Shown piece after piece: positions 37,401-44,977 of a stretch of DNA of 64,000 nt (the first letter of the stretch is position 1; each line of letters starts with the position of its first letter). The stretch is taken from the NCBI GenBank assembly GCA_024685285.1, contig JAIKVZ010000009.1:23220-87219 (forward strand). Direction: 5' to 3'. A program made the translations under genes and the position numbers. The notes below the pieces were generated by a model. It had not been told where the DNA came from and did not search any database. It was given only the letters and a program-made list of their open reading frames with translations. This DNA comes from Bacteroidales bacterium. Its GTDB lineage: Bacteria; Bacteroidota; Bacteroidia; Bacteroidales; P3.

Positions 37401-37774
37401 GACAAGAGTGTGAGGTGCTGCTGACCGATGTCGAGATTGCCACCCAAGACATCCCAGGGTGGGTGGTGGCCAACGACGGGTCACTGACAGTAGCCCTCGA
37501 CATAACCCTCACACCAGAACTTATTGACGAGGGCATAGCACGTGAATTAGTGAACCGAATCCAAAACATACGCAAAGAGCAGTTCGATGTAACCGACCGC
37601 ATAACCATCGAACTTCAAAGCGGCGAATGGGACACCGCCGTACAGCGCCATCTCGACTATATATGCACCGAGACTCTCTGCACCAAACTCACCATAGTGC
37701 CGCAGCCGGACGATGCTATACAGATAGAGATTATTGATGGTAAGATGGCCGGAATAAAAATTTGCAAATCCTAA
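34430..37774 (+). CDS. ileS: Isoleucyl-tRNA synthetase
   Basis: A 1114-residue class I aminoacyl-tRNA synthetase. The HIGH-like motif is GIHHVMA (about residues 55-61), preceded by YDGPPSANGKPG, and the KMSKS-like motif is KMSKR (from residue 663). The editing domain (TTPWTLPSNTALCVGP) and the anticodon-binding C-terminus are present. Its length and C-terminal extension are those of the Bacteroidetes/eukaryote-like type rather than the shorter E. coli form. The next gene starts 11 bases after the stop and may be co-transcribed. Confidence 0.96.
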   Translation: MKYKEYKQLNLTQIGDEVRRYWEENETFEQGQRLSEGHPSYVFYDGPPSANGKPGIHHVMARTIKDVFCRYKAQQGFHVERKAGWDTHGLPVELGVEKNLGITKEDIGKKISVDEYNHACRTEVLKYKDLWDELTKQMGYWIDLKHPYITFDNDYIETLWFLLKKLYDKGLLYKGYTIQPYSPAAGTGLSSHELNMPGCYRDVKDTTCVAMFKIDNSDLKIDKVFGYRSQCPTYAIAWTTTPWTLPSNTALCVGPTIDYVLIEATHPYTEQPCNIIMAKALIGSMFKEEPKVFGECKGRDLEGIRYDQLIPWVKPTGNDAFKIILGDYVTTEDGTGIVHIAPTFGADDARVAKKAGIGELLLFDRDGKQMPMVDKKGRFAPIEDLDPEWVDKNVDTATYSQYAGKYVKNAYDSTKTDKDMSLDVEIVIMLKGEGKLFKSEKHTHSYPHCWRTDKPVLYYPLDSWFIRTTALKERMIELNRTINWKPEATGTGRFGNWLENIVDWNLSRSRYWGTPLPIWRTEDGKEEICIGSVAELRKEIDKAVAAGLMTTNPYASDDYTKFDLHRPYIDDVVLVSPTGRPMRREPDLIDVWFDSGAMPYAQIHYMGGELRPDQFPADFIAEGVDQTRGWFYTLHAISTMCFDSVAFRNVISNGLVLDKNGNKMSKRLGNAVDPFETLSKYGPDATRWYMITNSQPWDNLKFDVEGVDEVRRKLFGTLYNTYSFFALYANIDGFDYSQPDIAISERPEIDRWILSELNTLIKTVGEAMDDYEPTRAGRAIGTFVDAYLSNWYVRLCRRRFWKGEMTQDKISAYQTLYTCLEILCRLMAPIAPFFSERVFTDLNNVTHKHNVASVHHLNFPEVDETAIDKALEERMQLAQKICSMVLGLRKKSNLRVRQPLSRIVIPVHNEAMRNQISNVSHLICSELNIKQIEFIGADNNLLVKKIKPNFKTLGPRYGKVMKALGNAIMAFSQDQINTLETDGHCIVPVEGQECEVLLTDVEIATQDIPGWVVANDGSLTVALDITLTPELIDEGIARELVNRIQNIRKEQFDVTDRITIELQSGEWDTAVQRHLDYICTETLCTKLTIVPQPDDAIQIEIIDGKMAGIKICKS

Positions 37775-37785
37775 AACATACCATT

Positions 37786-40700
37786 ATGAAACAGCTTTTT
37801 CTAACAATTGTCTTATCCGTACTGTTATCACTGTGCAGTATGGCGGGTAATGTCACACCCGAGAGGGCCAGTACCGTGGCGCAGCACTTTTTGCGCCAAC
37901 AGGTGGAGCAACAGAAACTGCCTGCTGAACTGGGAGAGTTGTACCTCTTTAAAGCCAACCATGGTTTTGCCATAGTGCCAAGCGATGACCGCGTACGCCC
38001 CATTCTGGCTTATTCGTTCACTACGGGATTTGCCACCGATGTTCCATCCAATGTCAAGGCTTGGCTCGAAGGCTACTGCAACGAAATCAAACTCCTGCGT
38101 AGCAGAGGTATTGAAGCTTCGGCATGGGTCTCGGCCGAGTGGCAGGCATTGTATGAGAGCGAGCAGCAGAATCCGTTGTACTCTGTGGTTGTAGATACCC
38201 TTATTACCACCAAGTGGAACCAGCTACCCTATTACAACGACCTCTGCCCTCTCAACACATCCGAGAATGAGAGAACAGTGACTGGCTGTGTGGCTACAGC
38301 GACGGCACAAATAATGAAATACTGGAGCCACCCTGAACAGGGTACCGGCTCACACTCTTATAGCGACCCCAACTACGGCAGCCAGAGCGCTAACTTTGGT
38401 GCCACCACATACAACTGGAGTCTCATGCCAAAAACGCTTAACTCGTCGAGCACAACAGCCCAGATCAATGCAGTGGCTACGCTGATGTATCATGTTGGAG
38501 TGGCTATCGAGATGAGCTACGGCACCATTAACGAGGGTGGTAGTGGAGCCCACAACCACAGCGATCATCCCGCAGATGCTGCTGCCGAAAACGCGTTGCG
38601 CACCTATTTCGGATATTCCTATGGTAGCTACCCTGCATTTCGTGCTGCTATGAGCGATGCCGAATGGTGCACTATCATAGAAACGGAACTGGCTCGTCGC
38701 CATCCTGTGCTCTACGACGGCCGCGATGCATCGGGCGGACATAGCTTTGTTTGTGACGGTTGCAACGCCAGCGGCCAACTTCATTTCAACTGGGGATGGG
38801 GTGGCTATTGCGACGGCTACTACACCTCCGGAGCACTAAACCCCAGTGCCGGTGGTGCCGGCGGTTCATACACCTCCACCTATAACATCCGCAACACTGC
38901 AGTGCTGGGCATCCAACCAGCTCCTGCCACCCATCCAGCTAACACCACACTGACAGTGAACACCACCGATGCCGCAAATTCTTCGGTTTCAGGCGGTGGC
39001 ACCTATAATTACGGCGACACTGTGACCTTATTTGCCTCTACCGAAGCCGGCTACCGCTTTGCCCGCTGGAGCGACGGCAACAGCTACGACCCCCGGTATG
39101 TGCTTGTTGACTCGGCTCGCACCTATACGGCTGTGGTGGAGCCCGCCAAGAAAGGCAACGAATTCTATTATGCTACGGGCGAACATCTTGGCAGCCATTA
39201 TTTTGACTACTATGCTTTAAAACTCGAGTCTACCGATTTGACAGACTTTTCAACCCTTGACACTGTGCGCTATTACGATGGCGCAGCCAGCGGCACCAAC
39301 TTGACCCTCTTTATATATAAAGGTGGTGCCTCTGCACCTGCCACCATGATACACAGCCAGACCGTTGTGGCAGGCGGTACTAATCAGTATGCCAACATTG
39401 CCCTGACCTCACCGGTAGTCATCGATGCAACCCAGCCCCTATGGATTATTATACAGGACTTGGTGAGCGACTATCCCGTACCCGTAACAATGTATGGCGG
39501 CAACCGCAACGGCTCGTGGTTTTCAACCGACGGCAGCAACTGGAACTACTTCAATTCAACATACTCTTGGATGCTGAAAGCTGTGTTTACCAGCACCTAC
39601 AACTTGACCGCCAACGTGCCCGACGGCCATGGCGTTGTCTATGGCGCTGGCGAGTACAAGTTGGGCGACACCGCCGTGTTGCGCTGCTTTGCCTACGACT
39701 TGTACCGCTTTGCCGGCTGGACCGACGGCGACAGCTCCAATCCCCGCTATGTGATAGTGGACGGCCCCAATGACTTCTCCGCCATATTCGAGCCTATAGG
39801 CACCGACACCGTGGCCTACACTTGGAGCAATGCTGTAGGCACTTTCGGCAGCAACAACGGCAACAGCTCGTGGGGTATTGTGCTGCCTCACGACGCAATA
39901 AGCGGAGGCGAGAAGATAAAGGCAGTGCAATTCTATGCCAAAGCTGGCACTTATACCGTGAAATTATACAGCATGGTAGACACCTCGCTGATTCACAGCC
40001 AGAGCATCACTGTTAGCGGCGATGCCAGCTGGCGCACCGTCAATTTCCTCATTCCACAAACCGTGCCATCGAGCGGAGGACTGCTTGTTTCGGTTCAATG
40101 CTCCACCGCCACCGGCGTCTACCCGATATACGTATCGGCTTTCAGCGGACTTTATGGCAGTTTTATGTTCTCGAGCAACGGCGGAGCCAACTGGATAGAC
40201 CTCACTGCGTCGTACGGCTATATGTACACCTGCATGATACGTGCCATATTCACTATGCGGCCTACCCACACCGTGAGCGTCACCGCCACCGACGGCGGCA
40301 GCGTTGAGGGCGCCGGAACCTACCACGAGGGTCAGACAGCAACACTGTTGGCCAACGCCAACGACGGCTACCGCTTTGTGTTCTGGAGCGACAGCATATT
40401 GAACAACCCGCGCGGCTTTGTAGTCGCTTCCGACACCGTGGCCACTCCCGTATTTGCTCCCGTCGAGGGCGACACGCTGCACTACTATGGCTACCGTTGG
40501 CTCACCAACTTCGGCTCTGGCAGCAACGAAGAATTTACTTGGGGCGTGAAATTTGTGCCCTCGAGTTTCGCAAGCCACCCAAAGATGAAAGCTGTGGAGT
40601 TCTTCCTTAATAACAATGCCGAGGTTGACCTCAACGTCTATCAGGGAGAAAGCCCAGACAACTGGCATTTGGTGCACACCCAACAGAGCTCCATGACGGC

Positions 40701-41517
40701 CGACACGGTCAACTTCCAGACCTTGACCATCGAGTCGCAGCCCGTGCTTTCGACCTCAGAGCCCCTCTGGATTGTGTTGCACGCCACCGGCACCGCCTAC
40801 CCGGCTGCCGCCACCGTATACGCAGGTACCCCCAACAGTGCCTACTATTTTATCAACGGTACCGAAATCAATAGCCTGCCCGAGGGCAATATGTACTACT
40901 CGTGGATGATTAGAGCCATCATGGACACCCTGCCCACCTATGCAGTGACCGCCACCACCGACGCGGGCGGCACAGTGCACGGCCAGGGACGCTACACCGT
41001 AGGCACCACCGCCACACTGACCGCCGAGGCCAACACCTGCTACACCTTTGGCCAGTGGGGCGACGGCTCTACCGAAAACCCCAGAACAGTGGTGGTAAAC
41101 GGCGACGTGAACCTTGAAGCGCACTTCGTGCCCATCACCCTCCAAGGCAGCGAGACTGTGAGCACCGCCGACAGCTACACTTGGTTCGACTCGGTCTACT
41201 CTGTCAGTGGCACATACACACACCTCACCACCTCGGTGGAAGGTTGCGACAGCATTGCCACCCTTATACTCACCATTACCAACGCCGTGAACGAGGTTGA
41301 CGGTATCGACGCCGTCAAAGCCTACCCCACCCCCACCAAAGGCATAGTCTTCATAAACGCCGAGGTGCAGAGCGTTGAGGTATATAACGAGCAAGGCGCT
41401 TTGCTGCAAACAGTGGCCGAGCCCCGCGTGGACCTCACCGACTATCCCTCCGGCACCTATATGCTGCGCATACGCACTGCCGAAGGTACCGCCGCACGGC
41501 GAATAATAAAGCTATAA
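37786..41517 (+). CDS. Secreted C10-family (streptopain-like) cysteine protease with repeat modules and T9SS sorting tail
   Basis: 1243 residues from ATG 37786; the in-frame ATG 24 bases earlier overlaps ileS and spoils the signal peptide (KQLFLTIVLSVLLSLCSMAG). A propeptide (ERASTVAQHFLRQQ) precedes the catalytic domain with Cys168 in GCVATATAQIMKYW and His319 in GGHSFVCDG, followed by LHFNWGWGGYCDGYY. Four InlB-like bacterial repeats (about residues 388-452, 604-670, 827-892, 1051-1116) recur every ~220 residues, with ~150-residue beta-sandwich modules between them. The tail (AYPTPTKGIVFI ... GTYMLRIRTAEGTAARRIIKL) is a T9SS type A sorting domain. A surface or secreted protease is expected. 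Confidence 0.9.
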   Translation: MKQLFLTIVLSVLLSLCSMAGNVTPERASTVAQHFLRQQVEQQKLPAELGELYLFKANHGFAIVPSDDRVRPILAYSFTTGFATDVPSNVKAWLEGYCNEIKLLRSRGIEASAWVSAEWQALYESEQQNPLYSVVVDTLITTKWNQLPYYNDLCPLNTSENERTVTGCVATATAQIMKYWSHPEQGTGSHSYSDPNYGSQSANFGATTYNWSLMPKTLNSSSTTAQINAVATLMYHVGVAIEMSYGTINEGGSGAHNHSDHPADAAAENALRTYFGYSYGSYPAFRAAMSDAEWCTIIETELARRHPVLYDGRDASGGHSFVCDGCNASGQLHFNWGWGGYCDGYYTSGALNPSAGGAGGSYTSTYNIRNTAVLGIQPAPATHPANTTLTVNTTDAANSSVSGGGTYNYGDTVTLFASTEAGYRFARWSDGNSYDPRYVLVDSARTYTAVVEPAKKGNEFYYATGEHLGSHYFDYYALKLESTDLTDFSTLDTVRYYDGAASGTNLTLFIYKGGASAPATMIHSQTVVAGGTNQYANIALTSPVVIDATQPLWIIIQDLVSDYPVPVTMYGGNRNGSWFSTDGSNWNYFNSTYSWMLKAVFTSTYNLTANVPDGHGVVYGAGEYKLGDTAVLRCFAYDLYRFAGWTDGDSSNPRYVIVDGPNDFSAIFEPIGTDTVAYTWSNAVGTFGSNNGNSSWGIVLPHDAISGGEKIKAVQFYAKAGTYTVKLYSMVDTSLIHSQSITVSGDASWRTVNFLIPQTVPSSGGLLVSVQCSTATGVYPIYVSAFSGLYGSFMFSSNGGANWIDLTASYGYMYTCMIRAIFTMRPTHTVSVTATDGGSVEGAGTYHEGQTATLLANANDGYRFVFWSDSILNNPRGFVVASDTVATPVFAPVEGDTLHYYGYRWLTNFGSGSNEEFTWGVKFVPSSFASHPKMKAVEFFLNNNAEVDLNVYQGESPDNWHLVHTQQSSMTADTVNFQTLTIESQPVLSTSEPLWIVLHATGTAYPAAATVYAGTPNSAYYFINGTEINSLPEGNMYYSWMIRAIMDTLPTYAVTATTDAGGTVHGQGRYTVGTTATLTAEANTCYTFGQWGDGSTENPRTVVVNGDVNLEAHFVPITLQGSETVSTADSYTWFDSVYSVSGTYTHLTTSVEGCDSIATLILTITNAVNEVDGIDAVKAYPTPTKGIVFINAEVQSVEVYNEQGALLQTVAEPRVDLTDYPSGTYMLRIRTAEGTAARRIIKL

Positions 41518-41542
41518 GCCTATTTTACAGACAGAAGTCATG

Positions 41543-41576
41543 AAGGTCGCCGCAGCATAGCTGCGGCGACCTTTTG
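41543..41576 (+). terminator. Intrinsic terminator of the C10 protease gene
   Basis: GGTCGCCGCAGC and GCTGCGGCGACC pair perfectly around a four-base loop, followed by TTTTG, 27 bases after the stop. Confidence 0.9.
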
Positions 41577-41599
41577 TTAATAAAAACAGCCATTTATTT

Positions 41600-41715
41600 A
41601 ACATTTACAACCAGCTGTAAACCAGTATTAAAGATAGTTTAGGTTCGGGTTAAGGTCGGGTTGAGGTCGATATGGTATGTCGAAACTATGGCCAGTAATC
41701 GAACATAAGCCCTTT
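41600..41715 (+). repeat. Dispersed intergenic repeat, copy 5
   Basis: Core at about 41639-41670, plus orientation. The downstream part is diverged: only a weak CGAACATAAGCC block at about 41698 remains. It lies between the terminators of two converging genes. Confidence 0.75.
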
Positions 41716-41750
41716 ATCCCATAACTTTCAGCCAGTTATACTAACGGCAT

Positions 41751-41795
41751 GAAAAAACCGGTCCCCGACTGTGAATCGAGGACCGGTAATTTTTA
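41751..41795 (-). terminator. Intrinsic terminator of the methylmalonyl-CoA decarboxylase operon
   Basis: ACCGGTCC...GGACCGGT stem with loop; in the minus direction it ends in TTTTTT. Located 11 bases after the beta-subunit stop. Confidence 0.9.
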
Positions 41796-41805
41796 AAGCG
41801 GTAGC

Positions 41806-42975
41806 TTAGTGCAGGAACGCCAACAGAATACCGGCAGCCACAGCCGAGCCCACCACGCCGGCCACATTGGGACCCATGGCGTGCTGGAGCAGATAGTTGG
41901 TCTTGTCGTACTCCAATCCCACGTTGTTGCTCACACGGGCGGCATCGGGCACAGCGCTCACACCCGAGTTGCCAATCAAGGGGTTGATCTTGTCGTCCTC
42001 CTTGAGGAAGAGGTTCATCAGTTTGACGAAGCAGACACCGGTGAAGGTGGCCACGACAAACGAGCCGGCACCGAGGCCGAAAATCTCAAGCGAACGCAGC
42101 GAGATGAACACCGAAGCCTGCGTCGAGGCGCCCACGGTGATACCGATAAGCAGCGTGCAGATGTTGACAATGGCGTTAGAGGCCGTGTCGCTCAAACGCT
42201 TGGTGACGCCGCACTCCTTGAGCAGGTTGCCAAAGAAAAGCATACCCAGCAAAGGCAGACCCGACGGCACTATGAAAGCGCAGAAAAGCAAACCAAGGAT
42301 GGGGAATGTGATCTTCTCGAGCTTCGACACCTGACGCGGAGGTTTCATACGTATGGTACGCTCCTTGGGGGTGGTGAGAAGCCTCATAATGGGGGGCTGA
42401 ATAACCGGCACCAAGGCCATATAACTATATGCCGACACCGCAATGGCTCCCATGAGGTCGGGGGCCAACTGGCTGGAGAGGAATATGGCGGTGGGACCGT
42501 CGGCACCTCCAATGATGCCGATGGCACCTGCCTCGTTGGGGGCAAAGCCCAAGGCCAATGCGCCCATATAGGCCGCAAAAATGCCAAACTGGGCAGCAGC
42601 GCCGATAAGCATAAGCTTAGGGTTGGAGAGCAACGCCGAGAAGTCGGTCATGGCACCTATGCCTAAGAATATCAATGGCGGGTACCAACCGTTCTGCACA
42701 CCGTGGTATAGTATATGCAGAACCGAACCATTCTCGTAAATGCCAATCTTGAGTCCGGGATAGAACGGAATGTTGCCGATGAGCATACCGAATCCGATGG
42801 GCACAAGCAGCAGCGGCTCGAACTCATACTTGATACCGAGGAAGATGAATATCAACCCGATTAAAATCATTGCTATATGGCCCCACGTCACGTTGGCGAA
42901 GCCGGTGTATTCAAAGAACTGCACCAACTGCGTCGACATGAAGTCCATGAAGCCACCTGTTGCTAATGTTATCAT
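41806..42975 (-). CDS. mmdB: Na+-translocating decarboxylase beta subunit (methylmalonyl-CoA type)
   Basis: A 389-residue polytopic membrane protein. It carries the family motifs GIGAMTDFSALLSNP, GIIGGADGPTAIFLSS (with the Na+-pathway Asp) and PLIGNSGVSAVPDAAR. This subunit couples decarboxylation of carboxybiotin to export of Na+ across the inner membrane. It is last in the operon mce-mmdA-Cys-rich lipoprotein-oadG-like-biotin carrier-beta. Sequence cannot separate oxaloacetate, glutaconyl-CoA and methylmalonyl-CoA types; the neighbours indicate methylmalonyl-CoA. Confidence 0.93.
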   Translation of the reverse strand: MITLATGGFMDFMSTQLVQFFEYTGFANVTWGHIAMILIGLIFIFLGIKYEFEPLLLVPIGFGMLIGNIPFYPGLKIGIYENGSVLHILYHGVQNGWYPPLIFLGIGAMTDFSALLSNPKLMLIGAAAQFGIFAAYMGALALGFAPNEAGAIGIIGGADGPTAIFLSSQLAPDLMGAIAVSAYSYMALVPVIQPPIMRLLTTPKERTIRMKPPRQVSKLEKITFPILGLLFCAFIVPSGLPLLGMLFFGNLLKECGVTKRLSDTASNAIVNICTLLIGITVGASTQASVFISLRSLEIFGLGAGSFVVATFTGVCFVKLMNLFLKEDDKINPLIGNSGVSAVPDAARVSNNVGLEYDKTNYLLQHAMGPNVAGVVGSAVAAGILLAFLH

Positions 42976-43017
42976 AACTATTGTATCTTGCTAACGGTTT
43001 AACAACTATAGAATGGA

Positions 43018-43449
43018 CTACCCGATGACAACCAGTACGTCGCCTTCGAGCACACTGTCGCCCTTGCGCACCTTGACAGCGGTTATAGTGCCTTCAACGT
43101 CGGCCTCGATGTTGTTTTCCATCTTCATGGCCTCGAGCAGCACCACAGTCTGGCCGGCCTTGACCTCGTCGCCAACATTCACGAAGACATCGAGGATAGT
43201 ACCTGGCAGCGGAGTAGTGACCTTGGTGCCGGCAGTGGCGGGCGAAGACTTCTGTACATCGCCGGTGGCGGCGGCCGAAACGCGCGGGGCGTGGGTGGTG
43301 ATGAGAGTCTTGGTGTGCTGCTTGATTTCCTGGTCCACGGTCACGGTATAGTCCTTGCCGTTGACGCTGAGATTAATATCCTGGCCCTCCACCTCGTTGA
43401 TGTCGACGTTGTATTCGCGGCCGTTTATTTTAAGTTTATAGTTTTTCAT
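43018..43449 (-). CDS. Biotin carboxyl carrier subunit of the decarboxylase
   Basis: A 143-residue protein. The C-terminal ~70 residues are a biotinyl domain with Lys109 in the canonical EAMKMEN motif and conserved TPLPGTILDV. The N-terminal ~50 residues form a small beta domain (YKLKINGREYNVDI). A linker richer in Ala and Thr than usual joins them. It shuttles the carboxyl group from the MmdA subunit to the membrane beta subunit. It lies 8 bases after the oadG-like gene. Confidence 0.93.
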   Translation of the reverse strand: MKNYKLKINGREYNVDINEVEGQDINLSVNGKDYTVTVDQEIKQHTKTLITTHAPRVSAAATGDVQKSSPATAGTKVTTPLPGTILDVFVNVGDEVKAGQTVVLLEAMKMENNIEADVEGTITAVKVRKGDSVLEGDVLVVIG

Positions 43450-43457
43450 GTCTTTAT

Positions 43458-44462
43458 TTATCTTCTGTTAAAATAATGGTTCATGTTGTAATACTTGGCG
43501 TTCCACGGGGTCCATGCGCGCTCCACTTTCTGGATGGTTATCACAGCGTCTTCCTCATCGTGGAGCTCGTCGTTATACAGGTGCACGGCTGCCGCAATGG
43601 CCACCATCACCTCGGCCTCGGTGTCGGCATCTTCGGCAGTGCCTTTGGCGGTTGCAGTGGGTTTGAACAAGCCACGCTTGCTCTGAACTCTCATAATAGT
43701 CTTGCCATAGCCCTGCAGAATGAGCGAGATGCAGAGCAAGGCTAAGAACACCACCACCACTGCCACCACGGTGAGTCCTATGCCCACGGGGTCGGAAGCC
43801 TGTATGCGTTCCGACTGTTTCGGCACGCGATAGTGTATGGTCTGCATCGGAGCCTGGTCGATGCTCTCAAGGCCATCGGCCAAGTCTATTACATTGAAGT
43901 CATAGCCTGCGGGGCTCTTTCCGACAACAATCAGTTCGTGGCTCTGAAGGACGAAACTGAAAGCGTAGTTGTAGCAACCGTAGTCGCGGCGTGCTATTAG
44001 CGGCAGATTGCCGTCTTGGTCAGGTTGCATAGCCAGCACTCCAATATATGACGAGTCGGCCGTGTTGGCGGCTGTAGCTATAAAGACAATCTTATTGCCA
44101 ACAATGCCGACCGATATTGGGCGCAAAATATTTTTGATGTCGTGGCGCTTTTTCAGTTTGTCGGTGACGTAACGACCCACACGCACAATCTCGCCATTGC
44201 GGCGCGCAAGCATATCCACGGCACAGTCAATACTGTCAATAGCCACGAATACACCTATCTGCGGCACATAGCAGGCACTCACCGACTGGAACTCTGTCGG
44301 GGCCAGATGTCCGTGGTGGAGCGGAACCGGAGCTTCAATGCCGGCGGGAGTTGCACCGCTCACGCCATCCATCGGGCAATGGTGGGGCTGTGCATAGCTT
44401 ACTGCCGCCAGCAACGCCACTCCCAACAAGCCTGTGGTTATCTTTTTAAATATTGTATTCAT
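43458..44462 (-). CDS. OadG-family decarboxylase gamma subunit with large extracytoplasmic N-terminal domain
   Basis: A 334-residue protein. A signal peptide (FKKITTGLLGVALLAAVSYA) is followed by a ~200-residue domain of unknown fold with conserved cysteines. A membrane segment follows (IGLTVVAVVVVFLALLCISLIL, about residues 222-244), then a cytoplasmic tail with the OadG-like segment ...AAAVHLYNDELHDEEDAVITI. Classical OadG is only ~80-100 residues. OadG family members with an N-terminal extension are, as I recall, known in Bacteroidales. It should anchor the decarboxylase complex; the role of the outer domain is open. Confidence 0.8.
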   Translation of the reverse strand: MNTIFKKITTGLLGVALLAAVSYAQPHHCPMDGVSGATPAGIEAPVPLHHGHLAPTEFQSVSACYVPQIGVFVAIDSIDCAVDMLARRNGEIVRVGRYVTDKLKKRHDIKNILRPISVGIVGNKIVFIATAANTADSSYIGVLAMQPDQDGNLPLIARRDYGCYNYAFSFVLQSHELIVVGKSPAGYDFNVIDLADGLESIDQAPMQTIHYRVPKQSERIQASDPVGIGLTVVAVVVVFLALLCISLILQGYGKTIMRVQSKRGLFKPTATAKGTAEDADTEAEVMVAIAAAVHLYNDELHDEEDAVITIQKVERAWTPWNAKYYNMNHYFNRR

Positions 44463-44534
44463 CTTTTAATCTTTTGATTAACGCTAACAATCAATTATGT
44501 GTTCAAGAAGAAAAGCGTTATGACCTAAAAGAAT

Positions 44535-44580
44535 GTGGGGGCTTGACGCTCGGGGTGAGCCTGTGCAGACACGCCCCCAC
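44535..44580 (-). terminator. GC-rich hairpin between the Cys-rich lipoprotein and oadG-like genes
   Basis: GTGGGGGC and GCCCCCAC pair over a ~30-base loop. In the minus direction only ATTCTTTT follows, so it is more likely an RNA-stability or attenuation hairpin than a full terminator. Confidence 0.5.
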
Positions 44581-44610
44581 TGTTTCTTTGTCAGGTGCGA
44601 CAAGAATGCC

Positions 44611-44898
44611 TTACTGGGCTTTCTCGCACTTTTTCTCACATTTCTTTTCGCACTGTTGACCTTCGGCTTTCTTGCAGCAGCCTTTGTGCTCTGCCATCTC
44701 GGCCTTGCAGCACTTGGTGGTGTCGGCTTTGCAGCACTTAGCACTGTCGGCGGCGCACTCGTGGGCTATGGTGTCACACACAGCGGTGGTGTCGCACACG
44801 GGCTCTTCGGCTTCGTTGGTCTTGGCATTGTTGTTGCAAGCGCTCATGCAGAAAGCGAGAGCGGCGGCGGCAACGACGGTCATGAAAACTTTTTTCAT
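44611..44898 (-). CDS. Small cysteine-rich lipoprotein
   Basis: A 95-residue protein with a lipoprotein signal (MKKVFMTVVAAAALAF, then CMSAC with lipidated Cys21). The mature part contains twelve further cysteines: spaced single ones (VCD, VCD, ECA), three CC pairs (KCCKAD, KCCKAE, GCCKKA) and three C residues alternating with lysines at the end (QCEKKCEKKCEK). I know no named family. The cysteines suggest metal binding or a disulfide-packed periplasmic protein. It is embedded between mmdA and the oadG-like gene, all on the same strand. Confidence 0.75.
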   Translation of the reverse strand: MKKVFMTVVAAAALAFCMSACNNNAKTNEAEEPVCDTTAVCDTIAHECAADSAKCCKADTTKCCKAEMAEHKGCCKKAEGQQCEKKCEKKCEKAQ

Positions 44899-44977
44899 CT
44901 TGTTTTGATTGTTTTGTGGAGGAGAAAGATCCTCCTGGTTAATAATTTATTGATTGGTTAAACGTTTTTTTCTTTTA

